Assembly (NCBI GenBank): GCA_900543625.1
Contig: UQSF01000031.1
Location: 1 to 12,999, forward strand
From: an uncultured Eubacteriales bacterium
GTDB taxonomy: Bacteria; Bacillota; Clostridia; Oscillospirales; Oscillospiraceae
Direction of reading: 5' to 3'
Length of the DNA: 12,999 nucleotides
Below, piece after piece: positions 6,736-12,999 of this stretch (within the stretch, counting starts at the first letter, position 1; each line of letters starts with the position of its first letter). The translations under genes were made by a program, and so were the position numbers. The notes below the pieces were generated by a model. That model was not told the DNA's origin and ran no database searches. It saw only the letters and a list, made by a program, of their open reading frames with translations.

Positions 6736-7893
6736 ATGAATTACAGCCCGATCGAAGAAGTGGCGCTCACGCAGAAGCTCATCCGGATCGAGAGCACGAA
6801 CCCCGGCGCGTTTGAATACAAAGTGTCGGATTTCGTGTACGATTTTCTGGCGCAGACCGGCGCGGATGTCCTGCGCCACGAGGTGAAGGACGGCCGCTGC
6901 AACATCGTCGCCACACTCAAGGGTGAGCAGAGCGGCCCGCGTCTGGTCTACATCTGCCATCAGGACACCGTCCCGCTCGGCGACGGCTGGCACCATGACC
7001 CGCTGGCAGCCGAGATCATCGACGGCAGGATGTATGGCCGCGGCTCGTGCGACATGAAGTCCGGCCTCGCAGCCGGCATGCTGGCGTTCCGCAGCATTGC
7101 TGCCATGGGCAAAAAGCTGAAGCATGACTTTCTGTTCATCGCCTCGATGGACGAAGAGGACATCATGATCGGCGCGGATAAGCTCATTGCCGACGGCATC
7201 GTTCGAGCCGATGACTATGTGCTCGATGCCGAGCCGACAAACGGCGCCATCAAGGTCGCCCACAAGGGCAAGACCTGGTTCCGGCTGGACGCAAAGGGCG
7301 TCGCCTGCCATGCAAGCACGCCCGAAAAGGGCAGCGATGCCGTAGCCGCACTTTCGGAGGTCATCTGTGCCATCAACCGCAGGCTCAGGGCGCTGCCGGT
7401 GCACCCGGAGCTCGGCCCGTGCGCAGCCACGTTCGGCATCATCAACGGCGGCCTGAACCTGAACATCGTGCCCGGCGAGTGCTACTGCACGATCGATATG
7501 CGCCTGACACCGCCGACGACGAACGAGCAGTCCATCCGCCTCGTGGAAGAGGCCATTGCCGAGGGCTGTGCAAACGTACCCGGCACGTCATGCACCTACA
7601 CCGTACTTGCGCAGCGCCCCGCCGTGGAGAAGGATAACGATTCCTACCTGCTCAAGATGCTCCGCGCCGCGACGAAGGACGTCACCGGTGAGGAAGCCCC
7701 GGTCGATTTCTTCCCCGGCTACACGGACACCGCGGTCATCGCCGCCACGACCGGCAACCGCAACTGCATGTCCTACGGCCCGGGCGATCTGTTTTATGCC
7801 CACAAGCCGGACGAATTCGTCGAGCTTGACGACATCACCCGCTGCACGCGGGTCATGACCCGGCTGGCCGAATCCATCCTGATCGACGCCTGA
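6736..7893 (+). CDS. M20-family metallopeptidase (ArgE/DapE-like amidohydrolase)
   Basis: 385 aa, full family length. A dinuclear-zinc amide or peptide hydrolase of the cytoplasm. Motifs in order: YICHQDTVP (H75, D77), GRGSCDMKSG (D106 bridging ligand), SMDEED (E140 catalytic base, E141 ligand), VLDAEPTN (D164 ligand), a CHASTPEKG lid segment (H192), FFPGYTDTAV, and SYGPGDLFYAHKPDEF (H356 as the last ligand). All expected ligands are present. The ATG at 6736 has AAAGGAG eight bases upstream. It follows the truncated M20 gene by 19 bases and precedes the LarA-like gene by 13, so the three are one operon. Substrate could be an N-acyl amino acid, a dipeptide or a related amide; sequence alone does not separate ArgE, DapE, carboxypeptidase or succinyl-amide specificities, so no symbol is given. 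Confidence 0.92.
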   Translation: MNYSPIEEVALTQKLIRIESTNPGAFEYKVSDFVYDFLAQTGADVLRHEVKDGRCNIVATLKGEQSGPRLVYICHQDTVPLGDGWHHDPLAAEIIDGRMYGRGSCDMKSGLAAGMLAFRSIAAMGKKLKHDFLFIASMDEEDIMIGADKLIADGIVRADDYVLDAEPTNGAIKVAHKGKTWFRLDAKGVACHASTPEKGSDAVAALSEVICAINRRLRALPVHPELGPCAATFGIINGGLNLNIVPGECYCTIDMRLTPPTTNEQSIRLVEEAIAEGCANVPGTSCTYTVLAQRPAVEKDNDSYLLKMLRAATKDVTGEEAPVDFFPGYTDTAVIAATTGNRNCMSYGPGDLFYAHKPDEFVELDDITRCTRVMTRLAESILIDA

Positions 7894-7906
7894 GAGGAGC
7901 CGCGCC

Positions 7907-9205
7907 ATGCACGAAAAAGCCGCAGCCCTGCTGCAGAAGGTGCAGCTCCCGCCGATGTTTCGCGTGCGGCAGGTATTTGACCGCACGCACATCGCGCCGG
8001 AGGACATCCCGGACTACATCGCCGGGATGCTTTCAGACGCGCCGCACACGCGCAAGATCCGTCCCGGCATGCGCATCGCCATCACGGTCGGCTCGCGTGG
8101 TGTGGCCAATATCCCGATCATCACGAAGGCGATCGCGGACTTCGTCAAGAGCCGCGGCGCGCACCCGTTCGTCGTCCCGGCAATGGGCAGTCACGGCGGC
8201 GCGACCGCCGAGGGTCAGCGCGCCGTGCTCGCCGGCTACGGCGTGACGGAGGAGACCATCGGCTGCCCGATCCTCTCGTCCATGGAGGTCAAGAAGATCG
8301 GCGTCAATGCCGACGGCATGGACGTATTCATCGACAAAAACGCGGCCGAGGCGGACGGCATCATCGTCAACTGCCGCATCAAGCCGCACACGTCGTTCCG
8401 CGGGCCCTTTGAGAGCGGCATCATGAAAATGATGACCATCGGTCTCGGCAAGCAGGTCGGTGCCGAGACGTGCCACCGCGCCGGGTTCAAATACATGGCC
8501 AAGTACGTGCCCATGTTCGGTCAGGCCATCATCGAAAACGCGCCGATCCTGTTCGCGGTCGCCACGATCGAAAATGCATATGACCAGACGGCGGAGCTCG
8601 TCACGGTCGACGCACCCGACGTTTACGAGCAGGAGCCGATCCTGCTGCAGCGCGCATTTGCAAACATGCCGCGCATCCTCGTCGACAGCTGCGAGCTGCT
8701 CATCGTGGACGAGTGCGGCAAGTATTTCAGCGGCAACGGTATGGATCCGAACGTATCCGGCAAGTTCCCGACCCCCTACGCCTCCGGCGGCATCGAAAAC
8801 CAGCACATCGTCGCACTCGACATCGACGAGGCCTCGCACGGCAACGCGCAGGGGCTCGGCCTCGCCTCGGCCACGACCGTGCGCGCGGTCAAAAAGCTTG
8901 ACCTCGACGCCATGTACGTCAACGGCATCACCTGCAAAATGCTCTACGGCTGCGAGATCCCGCCGTTCATGAACAACGACCGTGAGGCCATTCAGATGGG
9001 ACTGGCCATGTGCGTGGATTACGACGAGGCACACCCGCGCATCGTGCGCATCCCGAACACGCTGCACCTCGAGCACATCATGCTCTCCGAGGCGTATTAC
9101 GACGAGGCGCGCCGGAACCCGAATCTTATCATCGAGAGCGAGCCCGCGCCGCTGGCCTTTGACGCCGACGGCAACCTGGCCTTCGATCTCGACAACGCGC
9201 CGTGA
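7907..9205 (+). CDS. LarA/DUF2088-family protein (nickel-pincer racemase-like)
   Basis: 432 aa, in the size range of lactate racemase LarA. An N-terminal Rossmann-like domain shows TVGSRGVANIPIITKAI and a PAMGSHGGATAEGQ loop. Then come CRIKPHTSFRGPFESGIMK, MMTIGLGKQVGAETCH, and a C-terminal domain with SHGNAQGLGLASATT. Known LarA chemistry uses His108 and His174 as acid/base, Lys184 to hold the nickel-pincer nucleotide and His200 to bind nickel. Here H96, H161, K174 and H190 recur with spacings of 65, 13 and 16, close to 66, 10 and 16 in LarA; this residue matching was done by eye. A hydroxy-acid racemase or epimerase role is therefore plausible but the substrate is unknown. The ATG at 7907 follows GAGAGGAG, which overlaps the M20 stop. 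No larB, larC or larE cofactor genes are in the window. Confidence 0.85.
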   Translation: MHEKAAALLQKVQLPPMFRVRQVFDRTHIAPEDIPDYIAGMLSDAPHTRKIRPGMRIAITVGSRGVANIPIITKAIADFVKSRGAHPFVVPAMGSHGGATAEGQRAVLAGYGVTEETIGCPILSSMEVKKIGVNADGMDVFIDKNAAEADGIIVNCRIKPHTSFRGPFESGIMKMMTIGLGKQVGAETCHRAGFKYMAKYVPMFGQAIIENAPILFAVATIENAYDQTAELVTVDAPDVYEQEPILLQRAFANMPRILVDSCELLIVDECGKYFSGNGMDPNVSGKFPTPYASGGIENQHIVALDIDEASHGNAQGLGLASATTVRAVKKLDLDAMYVNGITCKMLYGCEIPPFMNNDREAIQMGLAMCVDYDEAHPRIVRIPNTLHLEHIMLSEAYYDEARRNPNLIIESEPAPLAFDADGNLAFDLDNAP

Positions 9206-9240
9206 CTTCCCCGTCCGGACGCCGCAGCAAAAACAGAAAA

Positions 9241-9270
9241 ACCTCCGGCATCTCTGCCGGAGGTTTTTTT
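9241..9270. terminator. Bidirectional intrinsic terminator between convergent genes
   Basis: A perfect 10-bp stem (9241-9250 with 9255-9264), a TCTC loop, seven T on the plus side and an A-run before the stem that gives T on the minus strand. It sits between the LarA-like stop (9205) and the GntR stop (9294) and can serve both. Confidence 0.9.
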
Positions 9271-9293
9271 AAGCGGCGCGGCCGTTCGGCGCG

Positions 9294-9974
9294 TCAGTGC
9301 TCGTATTCGTATGCGCTGGCCGACGCTTCCACAGCCAGCATGGAGTAGTTCCAGTTGTTTTTCATGGCCAGCTCCGCGCCGAACGGATCGCGGATGCGGA
9401 AGCTGTCAATGATCGTTCGATGATCCTGCGCGGAGGACGCCATGTGATTGTCGCGGAAAAACAGATAGTCCAGCCGCGCGATCGGCACCCACAGCGCCGA
9501 GCAAAACTCCTGAATGTAGGCGTTGCCGGCGATGGCAAGGATCTTCTCGTGAAAGGCGTGGTCGGCCATCAGCAAGCCCTCGGTATTGTTGTCCGCAGCC
9601 ATCCGCCGGAAGATCAGGTTGCGGTGCTCAAGCTCGTCGATGTCCTCATTGGTCGCCAGATCCACGGCCAGACGCACAGCCAGACACTGCAGCGTCTGCA
9701 TGGGCAGATAGTAGCTCTCGATCTTGTCCAGATCCAGATCCGCCACGACGGTGGCCTTGCCGGGATAGGTGAGGATGAGCTTTTGCTGCTCAAGGATCTT
9801 GAGCACCTCGCGCACAGGCGTACGGCTGACATGAAAATAGTCGGCCAGCTCCGTATCGGAGATCTTTTCACCCGGCTTCATCTGCATGAGGATGATCCAG
9901 TTGTGCAGAGTCTCGAGGATCTCCGCCTTTGTGCAGGGCACCTCGGTCGGGTAGGGAGAATCAGGCAGCGGCAT
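9294..9974 (-). CDS. GntR-family regulator, FadR/FCD subgroup
   Basis: 226 aa. The N-terminal winged helix-turn-helix covers about residues 15-80 (KPGEKISDTELADYFHVSRT, then PVREVLKILEQQKLI); the FCD ligand-binding helical domain runs from about 85 to 215. FCD proteins usually bind a metal through an Asp and three His to sense carboxylic acids. Here DHAFHEKI (H142) and QDHRTIID (H185) are seen, but the position of the last His (usually M-x-x-H-L) reads MKNNW, so N207 replaces it. The ATG at 9974 is chosen because GGAGG lies seven bases upstream; an upstream ATG at 9998 lacks this. The gene converges on the M20/LarA operon and has its own strong promoter, so it is a natural candidate regulator of that operon. 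Confidence 0.9.
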   Translation of the reverse strand: MPLPDSPYPTEVPCTKAEILETLHNWIILMQMKPGEKISDTELADYFHVSRTPVREVLKILEQQKLILTYPGKATVVADLDLDKIESYYLPMQTLQCLAVRLAVDLATNEDIDELEHRNLIFRRMAADNNTEGLLMADHAFHEKILAIAGNAYIQEFCSALWVPIARLDYLFFRDNHMASSAQDHRTIIDSFRIRDPFGAELAMKNNWNYSMLAVEASASAYEYEH

Positions 9975-10029
9975 GGTCGGACCTCCAGATGAAATCAAAT
10001 TCGCGCGATCGACAAATCATTATTTTTTT

Positions 10030-10058
10030 ATTATATCATCGTGACCGGGACACGTCAA
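10030..10058 (-). promoter_or_regulatory. Promoter of the GntR-family gene
   Basis: On the minus strand TTGACG (10058-10053), a 17-base spacer and a perfect TATAAT (10035-10030). It lies 56 bases upstream of the chosen ATG (9974), with an A/T-rich early transcribed region. Confidence 0.75.
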
Positions 10059-10097
10059 ACCGCAGTTTGCGCGTGTCTGCCCGTCGCGGACAGCCGC

Positions 10098-10126
10098 TTG
10101 CAATGACAGGAAAAATGTTGTACACT
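10098..10126 (+). promoter_or_regulatory. Promoter of the RpiR-family gene
   Basis: TTGCAA (10098-10103), a 17-base spacer and TACACT (10121-10126), about 48 bases before the ATG at 10175. The -10 box lies inside an inverted repeat. A weak hairpin-like repeat (10074-10092) lies just upstream, between this promoter and the divergent GntR promoter. Confidence 0.55.
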
Positions 10127-10133
10127 GAGTACA
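10119..10133. promoter_or_regulatory. Inverted repeat overlapping the RpiR-gene promoter (possible operator)
   Basis: TGTAC, five bases, GTACA: exact half-sites covering the -10 box and start-site region of the RpiR gene. The position fits an autorepression operator. Assignment to RpiR, or any other factor, is inference. Confidence 0.4.
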
Positions 10134-10174
10134 TCTTGTCACAAGCGATCAACACCCAGAGGAGGGACTCACGG

Positions 10175-11017
10175 ATGCTGTTTGACGCAAAGATCAGCGC
10201 CGCTTATTCCGCCCTGACGTATTCCCAGCGGAAAGTGGCAAACTATGTGCAGGAGAAATATGAGGACGTCGCGTTTGAGACCCTGGAAAAACTCGCGGCC
10301 AAGGCCGGCGTGAGCACGACGACGGTCATCCGCTTCTCCCGCGCGCTCGGCTACTCCGGCTATTCCGAAATGCAGGAGGACATCAAAAAAGAGATCCAGA
10401 CAAAGGGCTCGCTGCCCGACCGGCTCGAACGTGCCGCCGCAGTCAGCGACAATGATCTGCTCAGTGACACCTTCACGACCGATATCAACAATCTCAACCA
10501 GACGTTCGCCGGTCTGCAGCCGAATGAGCTGGAGGCGGCCATCCGCCTCATCAGCGGGGCAAAGAACATCTATGTGCTCGGCATGCGCAGCAGCTTTTCC
10601 CTTGCGCACTACATGGTCTCGCGCCTCGGTGAGATCAAGAAAAACGTGCACTTTGTCCAGCTCACCGGCCTGATCTATCCCGAGGAGATCGTCAGCGCCG
10701 ACGTGGGCGATGTCTGCATCGCCTATATCTTCCCGCGCTATTCCAAGACGGGCATCAACATCCTTGCCTGGATGCGCAGCCGCGGCGTGAAGATCGTGCT
10801 CATCACATCCAACAACAATCTCCCCGTGCGCAGCTATGGAGATATCTGCTTTCGCTGCGCGATCCAGAGCGTGTCGTGCAAAAACTCGCTCACGGCACCC
10901 ATGTGCCTGACCAATTATCTGGTTGCCGAGCTGGCACTGCGCAATTATGACGAAGCACATGAGGTGCTCTCGCGCACAGAGGAGATCCTCAGCACCGGCT
11001 TCTACCTCGGCATCTGA
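10175..11017 (+). CDS. RpiR/MurR-family transcriptional regulator with SIS domain
   Basis: 280 aa, the usual family length. Residues 1-77 are an HTH_6 domain (LTYSQRKVANYVQEKYED, then LEKLAAKAGVSTTTVIRFSRAL, then GYSGYSEMQ). Residues about 120-255 are a SIS domain (AKNIYVLGMRSSFSLAHYM; DVCIAYIFPRYSKTGINI; GVKIVLITSN), which in relatives binds phosphosugars. Within the SIS core the usual 'S-x-S-G-x-T' loop reads PRYSKTG, a mild variation. The ATG at 10175 follows AGAGGAGG about ten bases upstream. In-frame codons continue upstream to 9929, but they overlap the GntR gene and both promoters and are not coding. It is divergent from the GntR gene and likely autoregulated through the repeat at 10119-10133. 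Targets unknown. Confidence 0.92.
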   Translation: MLFDAKISAAYSALTYSQRKVANYVQEKYEDVAFETLEKLAAKAGVSTTTVIRFSRALGYSGYSEMQEDIKKEIQTKGSLPDRLERAAAVSDNDLLSDTFTTDINNLNQTFAGLQPNELEAAIRLISGAKNIYVLGMRSSFSLAHYMVSRLGEIKKNVHFVQLTGLIYPEEIVSADVGDVCIAYIFPRYSKTGINILAWMRSRGVKIVLITSNNNLPVRSYGDICFRCAIQSVSCKNSLTAPMCLTNYLVAELALRNYDEAHEVLSRTEEILSTGFYLGI

Positions 11018-11112
11018 CATGCGTCTGCGGCGCGGCGGACGGCATCCGCTGCAGGGCCGGTTCCTTGCACGCATCTCGGATCGTTCTCCCGTTTCACTGT
11101 ACAAGTATCCCG

Positions 11113-11199
11113 GACATCGTTTGCGCTCTCCTTTTGAATGGCCGTGTGGCGGCCATATTCTGCCGGAGTCTGCAAACGATGTCTTCTTTTTTGTTTTTC
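11113..11199 (+). terminator. Large nested hairpin with T-rich tail after the RpiR gene
   Basis: Outer arms GACATCGTTTGC (11113-11124) and GCAAACGATGTC (11172-11183) are perfect 12-bp complements. A symmetric 3x3 internal loop, a CTCC/GGAG helix (11128-11131 with 11165-11168), and an inner 7-bp hairpin (11138-11144 with 11150-11156) continue the fold. TTCTTTTTTGTTTTTC follows. It most likely terminates the RpiR transcript. It is unusually long for a terminator and could be a small structured element. Confidence 0.6.
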
Positions 11200-11213
11200 A
11201 TTGACGCAAACGG

Positions 11214-11243
11214 TTGTACCTTAGCCGCCGCACGTGCTACAAT
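11214..11243 (+). promoter_or_regulatory. Candidate promoter of the glycosyltransferase gene
   Basis: TTGTAC (11214-11219), an 18-base spacer and TACAAT (11238-11243), 34 bases before the ATG at 11278. A TTGACG at 11201 is too far from this -10 box to be its partner. Confidence 0.5.
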
Positions 11244-11277
11244 TTATCATCATCCGATCCACACAGGAGGTGCCGCC

Positions 11278-12618
11278 ATGCAGCCGAAAACCCGCGCCGT
11301 CATCGCGCTCGATGCACTGGGCCTTGCCGCGCTCGCGGCGCTCTTTGTCCTCTGGTGCGTGCGCACGCCGAACCTCACCGCTGCGGGCGGCATCGCCGCC
11401 GGGTGCAGCGCGGCGCTGTTTGCCGCCGTGGGGCTGCGGTTTGTGCCCGCGTGGGTGCGCTTCTGGCAGCGGGAGGACGCCGCGCCCGCCGTCCCGGCGC
11501 AGGAGCCGGAGCACATGGCCGCGCGCATTTTCGCCGCGCTGCTCGCACTCGATCTTGCGCTGCTGCTGCTCACATGGGGCGTCCGCGCCCTCGCCGGACG
11601 GCCGGAGACGCTCACGCAGGCGCTCGAATTCTGGCGCTGCCTCGACAGCCGCCACTATCTCGACATCGCGCGCGACGGCTACATCGCCGCCGGCGAGCGC
11701 GACCGCGTCGTGCAGCTCGTGTTTCTGCCGGGTTACCCGCTCGTGGTGCGCGCGGTGATGCTGCTCGTCCCGTCGGACATCTGCGCGGGGCTGCTGACAT
11801 CGGCCGTGTGCTTTGCGGGCGCGGGGTGCGTGGTCTACCGGCTGCTGCGGCTCGACCTGCCGCACCGCGACGCCGTGCGCGCGCTGCGGTTTCTCGTGCT
11901 CGCACCGGGCAGCTTTTTCTTCGCCGCGCCCATGAGCGAGAGTCTGTTTCTGCTGCTGACGGCGGCGGCGCTCTATCTCGCGCGCACGCACAGACCCGTG
12001 CTCGGCGGGCTGTGCGGGGCATACGCCGCGTTCACGCGCTCGCTCGGGCTGCTGCTGATCGTGCCGCTGCTGTGGGAGCTGGTGCACGACGCCGTGCAGC
12101 GCCGCCGCATCAGCATCCGGCAGGTTGTCGGGCTGCTGCTCGTGCCGCTGGGCTTCGCGGCGTATTGCTGCATCAACCGGCGCGTATCGGGAAATCCGTT
12201 TCAGTTTCTCATCTACCAGCGCGAGCACTGGAACCAGCGCACGGGGCTGTTTTTCAGCACCGCTGCGTACCAGACGGACTACCTGCTGCGCTGCCTGCGC
12301 AGCGGCAATTGGCGCGACGCGCTCGGTCTCTGGCTGCCGAACCTCATCGCGTGCTTTTCCGCCCTCATCCTGCTGGCGAAGGCCGCGCCGCGGCTGCGCG
12401 CAAGCCAGACGGCGTGGTTTCTCGCGTATTACATCATCGCCGTCGGCGCGACATGGCTGCTGAGCGCGCCGCGCTACCTGCTCGTGCTGCTGCCCGTGCC
12501 GCTGGCGCTGGCACAGTGCGCGCAAAAACGCACCGCGAACATCGCCCTCACTGCTCTGAGCGCGCTTGCCGCGCTCGGCTATCTCGCCGCCTTCGCCCTG
12601 CGCTGGCAGGTGTGGTAA
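11278..12618 (+). CDS. Multi-spanning membrane glycosyltransferase, PIG-V/mannosyltransferase-like
   Basis: 446 aa, mostly hydrophobic, with about ten predicted membrane segments (for example 12-27, 37-58, 84-103, and many after 145). The first extracytoplasmic loop carries EFWRCLDSRHYLDIARDGYI (118-136), matching the Asp-containing W-D-x-x-x-Y-x-x-I-A-x-x-G-Y motif of PIG-V/Mannosyl_trans2-type GT-C enzymes, with D123 as the likely catalytic residue. It is followed by VVQLVFLPGYPLVVR, equivalent to the 'FFPLYP' motif. Such enzymes transfer sugars from polyprenyl-phosphate donors on the outer face of the membrane. The ATG at 11278 has AGGAGG eight bases upstream. The gene stands alone between the large hairpin and addB. 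Donor, acceptor and substrate are not deducible. Codon use is strongly GC-biased, as in its neighbours. Confidence 0.82.
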   Translation: MQPKTRAVIALDALGLAALAALFVLWCVRTPNLTAAGGIAAGCSAALFAAVGLRFVPAWVRFWQREDAAPAVPAQEPEHMAARIFAALLALDLALLLLTWGVRALAGRPETLTQALEFWRCLDSRHYLDIARDGYIAAGERDRVVQLVFLPGYPLVVRAVMLLVPSDICAGLLTSAVCFAGAGCVVYRLLRLDLPHRDAVRALRFLVLAPGSFFFAAPMSESLFLLLTAAALYLARTHRPVLGGLCGAYAAFTRSLGLLLIVPLLWELVHDAVQRRRISIRQVVGLLLVPLGFAAYCCINRRVSGNPFQFLIYQREHWNQRTGLFFSTAAYQTDYLLRCLRSGNWRDALGLWLPNLIACFSALILLAKAAPRLRASQTAWFLAYYIIAVGATWLLSAPRYLLVLLPVPLALAQCAQKRTANIALTALSALAALGYLAAFALRWQVW

Positions 12619-12696
12619 GCCGCGCCGCCGGGCACTGTCCTTTTATCGGGACACCAGATATGCTACACTTTAGAAAACACACAAGGAGGCAATGTT

Positions 12697-12948
12697 ATGC
12701 TGCATCTGCTCTATGGTCCTGCCGCCAGCGGCAAGACCGATCTGCTCATGGGGCGCATCCGCGCAGCCGTCGCGGCGCGCACACCGGGGCAGGTGCTGCT
12801 CGTGCCGGAGCAATACAGCCACGAGGCCGAGCGCGCCCTGTGCGCCGCCTGCGGCGACAGCCTGAGTCTGTACGCCGAGGTGCTGAGCTTCACGGGGCTG
12901 GCGCGCCGCGTCGCGGCCGAGACCGGCGCGGGCGAGGCGCCGCTGCTC
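12697..12948 (+). CDS. addB: N-terminus of AddB, helicase-nuclease subunit B (truncated by contig end)
   Basis: 84 codons of genuine sequence: MLHLLYGPAASGKTDLLMGR with a Walker A motif (GPAASGKT, residues 7-14), then VLLVPEQYSHEAERALC and LYAEVLSFTGLARRVAAETG, the characteristic start of Firmicutes AddB/RexB. With AddA it forms the RecBCD-like enzyme for double-strand break repair; the whole protein is usually above 1,000 aa and its gene precedes addA. The ATG at 12697 follows AAGGAGG. A TATGCT/TACACT pair (12659-12669) may supply a -10 box, but no good -35 was found. Genome sequence stops at 12948; the frame stays open through the adapter bases to the window end, so residues after 84 are artefactual. 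Confidence 0.88.
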
Positions 12949-12999
12949 AGATCGGAAGAGCGTCGTGTAGGGAAAGAGTGTAGATCTCGGTGGTCGCCG
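12949..12999. other. Illumina TruSeq adapter read-through (not genomic)
   Basis: Begins AGATCGGAAGAGC and continues with GTCGTGTAGGGAAAGAGTGT and AGATCTCGGTGGTCGCCG, which is the reverse complement of the TruSeq universal adapter over 51 bases. In the other plus-strand frame it translates to the well-known artefact QIGRASCRERV followed by a stop. It marks the artificial end of the contig inside addB. Confidence 0.98.

Noticed and set aside
8033..9076. Long minus-strand frame opposite the LarA-like gene
   Set aside because: No ribosome binding site or recognisable fold; the plus-strand frame carries conserved family motifs.
9973..9984. GntR-type operator resembling TGGTCGGACCT at the GntR start codon
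   Set aside because: Only a partial match to the T-N-G-T-N3-A-C-N-A consensus, and it includes the start codon and ribosome binding site; too weak to claim.
11221..12525. Long minus-strand open frame (434 codons) opposite the glycosyltransferase gene
   Set aside because: Rich in Arg, Gln, Ala and His with no domain pattern; a by-product of GC-biased third positions in the real plus-strand gene, which has a ribosome binding site and membrane spans.
11214..12983. Plus-strand open frame of 589 codons overlapping the glycosyltransferase and addB
   Set aside because: Arg/Ala-rich shadow frame whose end (QIGRASCRERV) is translated adapter.
1..12999. CRISPR array, tRNA, rRNA, IS element, integrase or toxin-antitoxin pair
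   Set aside because: No regularly spaced repeats, no tRNA-like folds, no transposase or integrase motifs and no small gene pair of that type were found on either strand.

Overview
The window looks like a contig end from a GC-rich Gram-positive of the Clostridia, probably of Oscillospirales/Ruminococcaceae type. This is inferred from the gene set (a YdjI-like SPFH protein with an XpaC-like tail, an RNHCP protein, RpiR- and FCD-type GntR regulators, an addB start), from strong AGGAGG-type ribosome binding sites before almost every gene, and from A/T-rich Gram-positive style promoters in otherwise GC-rich DNA. No rRNA, tRNA, CRISPR array, IS element or phage gene was seen.

Layout. 1-4742 is all on the minus strand: a solute-binding lipoprotein (3363-4742) translationally coupled to a membrane-anchored LuxR-type regulator (1747-3357), then an SPFH/XpaC-like fusion protein (53-1570), then the first 15 codons of another gene (1-47). 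A divergent promoter pair near 4775-4860 separates this block from a plus-strand RNHCP-domain gene (5008-5433). From 5633 to about 5890 lies the C-terminal end of an AraC-family regulator on the minus strand. It abuts, with no intergenic DNA, an M20 peptidase on the plus strand that has lost its N-terminal third (about 5898-6716). A second, intact M20 hydrolase (6736-7893) and a LarA/DUF2088-type protein (7907-9205) follow with very short spacers, forming one operon that ends at a bidirectional terminator (9241-9270). A convergent FCD-type GntR regulator (9294-9974) and a divergent RpiR regulator (10175-11017) come next, with clear promoters between them. After a large hairpin (11113-11199) come a multi-membrane-span PIG-V/mannosyltransferase-like glycosyltransferase (11278-12618) and the beginning of addB (12697-12948).

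How the genes may work together. The two M20 hydrolases plus the LarA-like protein look like a small catabolic operon: metal-dependent amide or peptide hydrolysis followed by racemisation or epimerisation of a hydroxy acid. The AraC remnant, GntR and RpiR are candidate regulators; this assignment is inference. The lipoprotein/LuxR pair looks like a membrane one-component sensing unit with no transporter permease beside it.

Data quality. The last 51 bases (12949-12999) are Illumina TruSeq adapter read-through, not genome. Together with the head-to-head fusion of two decapitated genes near 5890, this means that junction should be treated as a possible assembly chimera until read support is checked.
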